Positions 58,454 to 64,000 of a stretch of 64,000 bases of DNA are shown in pieces. Where the stretch lies: NCBI GenBank assembly GCA_023974075.1, contig CM043792.1, forward strand, positions 15,529,373-15,593,372, in the 5' to 3' direction. Below the pieces are notes generated by a model. The model was not told the DNA's origin. It made no database searches and saw nothing but the letters and a program-made list of their open reading frames with translations. The translations under genes were made by a program, and so were the position numbers. Position 1 is the first letter of the stretch, and the number at the start of each line of letters is the position of its first letter. This DNA is from Chaenocephalus aceratus (taxonomy: Eukaryota; Chordata; Actinopteri; Perciformes; Channichthyidae).

Positions 58454-61400
58454 ATGTCAGACGCAGGCCTAGATCAAGATGGACAAAAACCAAAAGGCGT
58501 ATTCTCTACTTTAATGGCTGATGGAGATTGGATGTACACTAAAGGGGAGTACAAAAAGGCGATACAAAGCTATACAACGGTAAGTAACGTTAGTTACTAG
58601 CTAAGTAACGTTAGCTACCTATGCAGGGTGAATAACCTACAACAACACTCAAGTTTATCATGGTATGGTGATAACTACAGAACATTTTAAAATTAAAATA
58701 CGTTAAGGATGTCAATGCACATTTAAACTACGTTTAAAATAGACTGAAAGTACTCAACAACATTACACAGAAAATAGAAAAGAACAACACAGTCATTCAG
58801 ATATAACAAGGGTAAGAAATATAAGTGCTTTAAGGCAGGGGTTCCCCCGGTCCGCGGAGGTGTTACTGCCGGGCCGCGAAATAGCTGTGAGTTTATCGTA
58901 ATATTTGCAGAATTATAAATATATAAAAATATTTTATCATAATATATTTTTTTTTAAGTGTTTAATGTTCGCACCTATAGCTCATATTATTTCATCCAGT
59001 AGCCTAGTTAATCTTTCACCAGATAACCGTTGAAAATGGCTTTTATGATGTTCCGAGGGATTTGGCGGCTCAGCCTGGTCTCAGCCTCTTGTGCGCACGA
59101 GAAAGTTACCGGTGCGCCAAGTGAAGAGGAGCGCACAGGAGACAACCGTTTAATTGCAGACTGATGTGGGGAAATGGCAGTGCATACATTATTTGAGATA
59201 TATTTCAAACTCGGACTTCAAAGGACATGTCGGCCAGGGGTGTAGAGCTATATGTTTATTTTATTAGCTTTTCTTTTTAATGACTGATTTTTAATGCCAT
59301 TTTCTGTCTTTCATTTTTTTGTAAAGCACTTTGAATTGCCTTGTGTTGAAAAGTGCTATATAAATAAACTTGCCTTGCCTTTGTTTAAGCACCGGATTGG
59401 CAAAACAAGAGAGTAAACCAGTCTGCCTTGATCTTTGAATTCATGTCCGGGACTCTCACGGTATCTGCTGCCTCCCCGCAGCTGTTTCATAGAAGGAAAA
59501 CCTCCTTCACTTCATGAAATGGCTGCAGCATCAGGAGGCAGCGGGACGTTAACTCCGCCTCTGAGTGCAGCACCAGCGCGCCGAGAGCTGTGCCTTTTTA
59601 CGCACCGCCTTCGCTGTGTTTAACTTCATCAAAACAGCGAGTGACTGCAGGCTGCTACGTGTTAACCACACACACATCAAACTGCCCGATTACTCCCCCT
59701 TTTATTAGTTTTATGAACGAGATGTCCAGTCACCAAGGCACATGATGTGTGTGTGTATGCTCTGCTCAGCTCTGTGTTTGTGTCTGTCCGACACCGGCAT
59801 TTGTTTTCAAATGACCATGAACAGTAATTTACACACATCTGGCTAACTCCATAGGTAGCCTATATGCGGGTGTTCCCAAAATAAATTAGTTTAATCTTAA
59901 TCTCGAATCGATGTAGTGCTAAATGCTGTCGGACGTGCACCGGAACAAACGTCACTATCATAATAGGCTTGTTGGAGACGCGTTTCGGCTCGCCTCGAAA
60001 GTAGACGAGAATAGCCGATCGCAGCCGGGGGAGGTCTCAAAAAGCTCGCCTGAAGTCGGACAGCTCCGAGTCGGCGGCCCAATCCCAAACCACTCCCTCG
60101 ACCCTACCGCTCTGTGATGGAGTGAACTCCGTCTGTAGCCACACTCGCAGCTCAACGAGGCTCCCTCCTGTCAGATGGAGGGTTTAAATACAGCAGCAAG
60201 CTTTGGGACGGCCTCCCCTCCCTCCGGCAGAAACAGGAAATGCCGTAACTGTATGTAACAACGGTTTCAAATCAGCATCTCTTAGACAAAAAGTTTAAAT
60301 GAATAACTCAAATAAAACTCCAAACATCTTTCATTGTGTTTCAAAGCTCTTTTAGTTTTAAACCTGATGTTTATAAGCTTCTTAGTTTTTGCAACGGTCT
60401 GTAAATATACACAACTTTATAATAAAATGCACACATTTACCTTTTTCTAGACTAAACACAGGTATGATTCTAAATTAAAAACATATGAGGTTATCATGAG
60501 GTTGTTAACATCGCAATTTATCAGTTCTTATTATACATCCATGGTCTCAAGTCAGCACCGCTGCAGACTCCTGTTTGAGGGCTTGATAGCCCACTCCCCC
60601 CCACACTCGTTGCTTTGGAACAGCCCTCAATATGGCGGACCCTCCGCGTGAACGCGCAAACGGAGGGGTAGGGTTTTCCCATCACTGGATTATCCGTAAA
60701 TCATACAAACAAAACCAAAACGTTGATTTATCTGTTTTCCCGTTTTGGTTTAAAAACTGAATAACGTCGGTTTTTTTGGTTTTCCGTTTTTCCGAAAAAC
60801 CAAAAAACGACACCGGTTCTTTTTTAAACGTTGTTAATATGTTTTGGATGCATATTGTTCTAGTATTTATTCAGGCTGTTACATAGAATTATCCTCTGTT
60901 GCTGCTGGTGGTGAGTAAATATTCAAATCTGTTAAAATTGACAACCGGTCCGCGATTTTGTTTTAATGTATCTGCCGGTCCTTGGCACAATAAAGGTTGG
61001 GAACCCCTGCTTTAAGGTACACAAGTTTGTGTGGTGGAAAACGGGTATATATAAAAAGCACCATTGACCAACAATATAAATATTATTTTGATATACAAGG
61101 TAAGTGTTTCTGTAACCTGTACACAAAGCAAATATGTGTGTTGGGAGTAACCCAATGGAGCAATGGAAAAGAAAGGCATCTGCTTCTATATCCGACTCAA
61201 ACCACTCTACAGCTATGGCAAGACAAGTGTACTCAAGGGCAAAAAAGTAACATTAAGGTAACTTGAAGTCAGACACTTGCTTTCTGCATGCTTCTTAGGT
61301 AACATTAAGCTGTCTTTGGCTCTTTTCTGCTGTAACAATTTCTCCTCTGTGGGACTAATAAAAGTATTCTGATTCTGATAAACTAATGGGCTCCTGTTAT

Positions 61401-64000
61401 TTCTTATTGTAGATTAGATTATGTGAGAAGGCACCATGTGATCTGATTGGAGTTTGTCCAAACCATATGTTCTCATTGAATTGTTATGTTTCATTGTCCT
61501 GACAAAAGCAGCAATGTATAGGAAACATACTGTAGGTATAAATACGCCTTTTGTTTATTTATTGAATAATTGTAACAGTTAACAGAGTAATGTCATGCAT
61601 ATGGAAAATACACTTGTATTTTTTCCTGAGAGCATTATGTAATGACTATTTGTTTGTATTGTTCTAGGCACTGACATTAAAGCCTGATGATAAGACATGC
61701 TACGTTGGCCGATCCAAATGTTACCTGAAGATGGGGCAATCTGAAAACGCTTTGAAGGATGCAGAGGCTTCACTCAAAGAAGACAAGTCATTTTTTGAGG
61801 TAACCTAGGTGACAGAAATTGTAATGCCTGTTAAAGTTGTCTTATATTTACAGAGAGCCAACAACCCTACACCCAGTGTAAATATGAAATCAGTTATGAA
61901 AAGTGAATCTAATACGCGTTTATTTTACTCTGACTTTTTTTAGGGATTGTACCAGAAAGCAGAGGCCTTGTACTACATGGGGGAATTTGAATTTGGGCTG
62001 GTGTTTTACCACAGAGGACAAAAGCTACGTCCACAAATACAGGAGTTCAGACTGGGTATCCAGAAAGCACAGGAGGCCATAGAAAACTCTGTTGCAAGTA
62101 AGTAATTTGAAAATAACACAAAACTGTAAAATAACCTCAAACAAAACACATCTTCAAACAATCCTCCTCACACCTAAAAACATTCGTTCTTATCTGGCAT
62201 CTTCTAGGCTCTTTCTCTGTAAAACTGGAGATAAAAGGGGACCTATCATTTTTACAAAAAGATGAGGAGGTAAGTCTTTTTTGTATTCCCCTTTGTATAA
62301 CCCAGTATTTAACAGGAAAGGTGAAGGTAAGTATACGTGTCCACATTTCCTAGACTGAACATGTATTGGTATGCAAAGTTCAACCCTAATGCACAATACT
62401 GTTTTCTTTCATAATGGGTAAAGAGGGCCCAACCAATAGCTGCTATTCTGAATCTGACCACGGAGAAAAAACTGCAGACAAAGAAGACGCCCAAAAGTGA
62501 GAAGACAACCAAACAACTGCTTGGAGAGTTTTACAGTGATAAGAAGTATCTAGAAACCCTGCTCAAAGATGAAGGTACTGGGGGATTTGCTTACTGCTGT
62601 GATTTTGTGTCTGTGTGTATTTCATTTGCTGGCAGCACAGATATTGAAAATGACCAAAATTCAATTGTTTATTTTCACTTCTTTAAGACTAATATCTAAA
62701 AGTGTTGCACAATGATCTGCAGATCTGGTAAAAGGCAAGACAAAAAGTGGGGAGCGACTTCAGGACGTCATTCAGGGCTGCCTCACATACCTTGACTCTT
62801 GCACTGAGTTTTGGAACCAGGAGAGACCTATTGGGGCGCACAAAAAGGAGCGCAAGGTCAAGCAAAACAATTGTACTAAAGGGCACAGCGCACCCTCTGA
62901 GACTGTTCAGTTTCTTCTGAAGAGCCTGGATGGCATTGATGCAGGTAAGGCAGGCTTCTGGCTGATTTTGTCGCCCTTGGTGTTTTCTTTAAGTCTGCAA
63001 AAAATGGCTTTCTGTATGTTGGTTGTCGTAGAGTTGACATCAGGAAATGCAGAAGGTAGCCTGATGAAGGCAGAAGAAGTCATGAAGGTAGTGCAGGGCT
63101 GGTCCGAGAAAGAGGTGCCTAATAAGAAAGAGGTTATTGGCAGCCTGCACAGTTGTATTGGGAATGCCTTGATCGACCTGGGAGACATGGACAAAGCTTT
63201 GGAGCATCATCAAAAAGACTTGGAGTTGGCTAAGCAGTGGTGAGAATGTACAGTTGGACACAACATAAGTGAATATATTTGACAGCAAAACATCACATTT
63301 CTAATAATGTTTTTGTGTCAACAGCAAACTCCCAGATGCAATGTCCAGGGCTCTGGACAACATTGGGCGGGTTTACGCCCAAATTGGACAGTTCGCACAA
63401 GCCATCGAGTTGTAAGCTAAACTGCAGCTGTCCTTTGCAAAGCATGTTTTTTTACCTTTATCTTGTAATCACACCTCTCAACATGCATGACTGAAGATTA
63501 GTATATCGATTATTGTATCTTTTGATGAACATTAGTTTCATTTTATTTTCTGTGTCTGTTTCAAATTCAGCTGGGAGATTAAGGTTCCCTTGGTCTGTGG
63601 TGGTTTGGAAAAGACCTGGTTGTTTCATGAGATCGGCAGGTGTTACCTGGAGCTCAATCGCCACGAAGAAGCCCGAGCCTATGGCGTCCGCTCAGTGGCT
63701 GCTGCCGATGAAATTGCTGATGAGAAATGGCAGATGAATGGCCATGTTTTGGTGGCACAAGCAGAATGTAATTATCTGTTTTTTATTTAATACTATTCGA
63801 CATTGTCTAATATTTATAATTTGAGAAACTGTGACATGTTATCTTATTACTCAATATTTCAATGTATATGTAATTAGTGTCAGGGGGCTGTTGTCAATCA
63901 ATGATCCATCTGATAAATCAATTCCCTTCTGTTTCTCTCAGTGAAACTTGGAAACTTTGGATCTGGTGTCTTTCACTTTGAGACAGCTTTGACCCAGGCC
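58454..64000 (+). CDS. odad4: Outer dynein arm docking complex subunit 4 (TTC25), 3' truncated by window
   Basis: A TPR protein needed to dock outer dynein arms on motile-cilium axonemes. Exons: 58454-58579, 61668-61799, 61944-62097, 62208-62269, 62424-62574, 62723-62944, 63032-63239, 63325-63411, 63571-63767, 63942 to the edge. Phases are consistent and give 466 codons so far. The start M-S-D and the early TPR (residues about 15-120) match the family. Later motifs include F-x-F-x-L-V-F-Y-H-R-G, the S-C-I-G-N-A TPR block in exon 7, R-A-L-D-N-I-G-R-V in exon 8 and T-W-L-F-H-E-I-G-R-C-Y in exon 9. The human protein is longer, so a few exons lie to the right. Intron 1 carries a 2.2-kb hAT insertion. 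It lies head-to-tail behind dnajc7. Confidence 0.95.
58836..61009. mobile_element. hAT element in odad4 intron 1
   Basis: A 2,174-bp element starting CAGGGGTTCCC and ending GGTTGGGAACCCCTG, with perfect 8-bp target duplications CTTTAAGG (58828-58835, 61010-61017). GGTCCGCG motifs occur near both ends. No intact transposase is seen. It contains a retroposon tail (59278-59382) and a CpG-rich block (about 59930-60240). Confidence 0.9.
59278..59382 (+). repeat. SINE/LINE 3' tail repeat inside the hAT element
   Basis: TGTCTTTCATTTTTTTGTAA followed by AGCACTTTGAATTGCC and AAGTGCTATATAAATAAACT, ending in a TTGCC repeat. It is the same repeat as 45258-45350 in opposite orientation. Confidence 0.75.
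61318..61382 (+). repeat. Retroposon 3' tail fragment
   Basis: TCTCCTCTGTGGGACTAATA followed by AAAGTATTCTGATTCTGAT resembles the common 3' end of fish LINE/SINE copies. No 5' part is seen. Confidence 0.5.

Noticed and set aside
59008..59208. Transposase gene inside the odad4-intron hAT element
   Set aside because: A 66-codon minus-strand frame is present, but I could not match it to hAT motifs with confidence.

Overview
This window is chromosomal DNA of a teleost fish. Its genes have many exons with GT-AG introns. Its repeats are typical of ray-finned fish: DIRS, Rex3-like RTE, L2, several hAT families, a Tc1/mariner foldback and long (TG)n arrays. The species cannot be named from the sequence.

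Four protein genes are supported. (1) znf385c, + strand, eight coding exons from 2442 to 40987; upstream exon(s) were not found. (2) nkiras2, - strand, three coding exons from 50966 down to 49513. (3) dnajc7, + strand, fourteen coding exons from 51506 to 56900. (4) odad4/ttc25, + strand, from 58454 to beyond the right edge. Every junction was placed by GT/AG and reading phase. The spliced phases close exactly for nkiras2 (192 aa), dnajc7 (496 aa) and the visible part of odad4 (466 codons). The order matches the human 17q21.2 neighbourhood of ZNF385C, NKIRAS2, DNAJC7 and ODAD4. No CNP lies between dnajc7 and odad4, and odad4 is head-to-tail with dnajc7.

The genes have separate jobs and are not an operon-like unit: a nuclear zinc-finger protein, a kappaB-Ras regulator of NF-kappaB, an Hsp70/Hsp90 co-chaperone and a ciliary dynein-arm docking subunit. 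nkiras2 and dnajc7 share a compact divergent promoter. The odad4 upstream region has FOX and RFX-like motifs that suit a motile-cilium gene.

The most unusual part is znf385c intron 3 (11507-36670), about two thirds mobile DNA. It holds a 9-kb DIRS tyrosine-recombinase retrotransposon (12556-21563) with inverted terminal repeats, an internal complementary region and GTT junctions. Four younger insertions interrupt it: two hAT elements with perfect 8-bp duplications, one 612-bp MITE and one Rex3-like fragment. Further on are an L2 retrotransposon (minus strand), a 3.7-kb hAT element whose transposase frame has one stop codon, a second Rex3-like fragment and a nested hAT remnant. Elsewhere there are a Tc1/mariner foldback downstream of nkiras2 and a 2.2-kb hAT element in odad4 intron 1. 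No known class of biological system is missing from the annotation. The novelty lies in the structure of these elements and in the regulatory motifs they carry.
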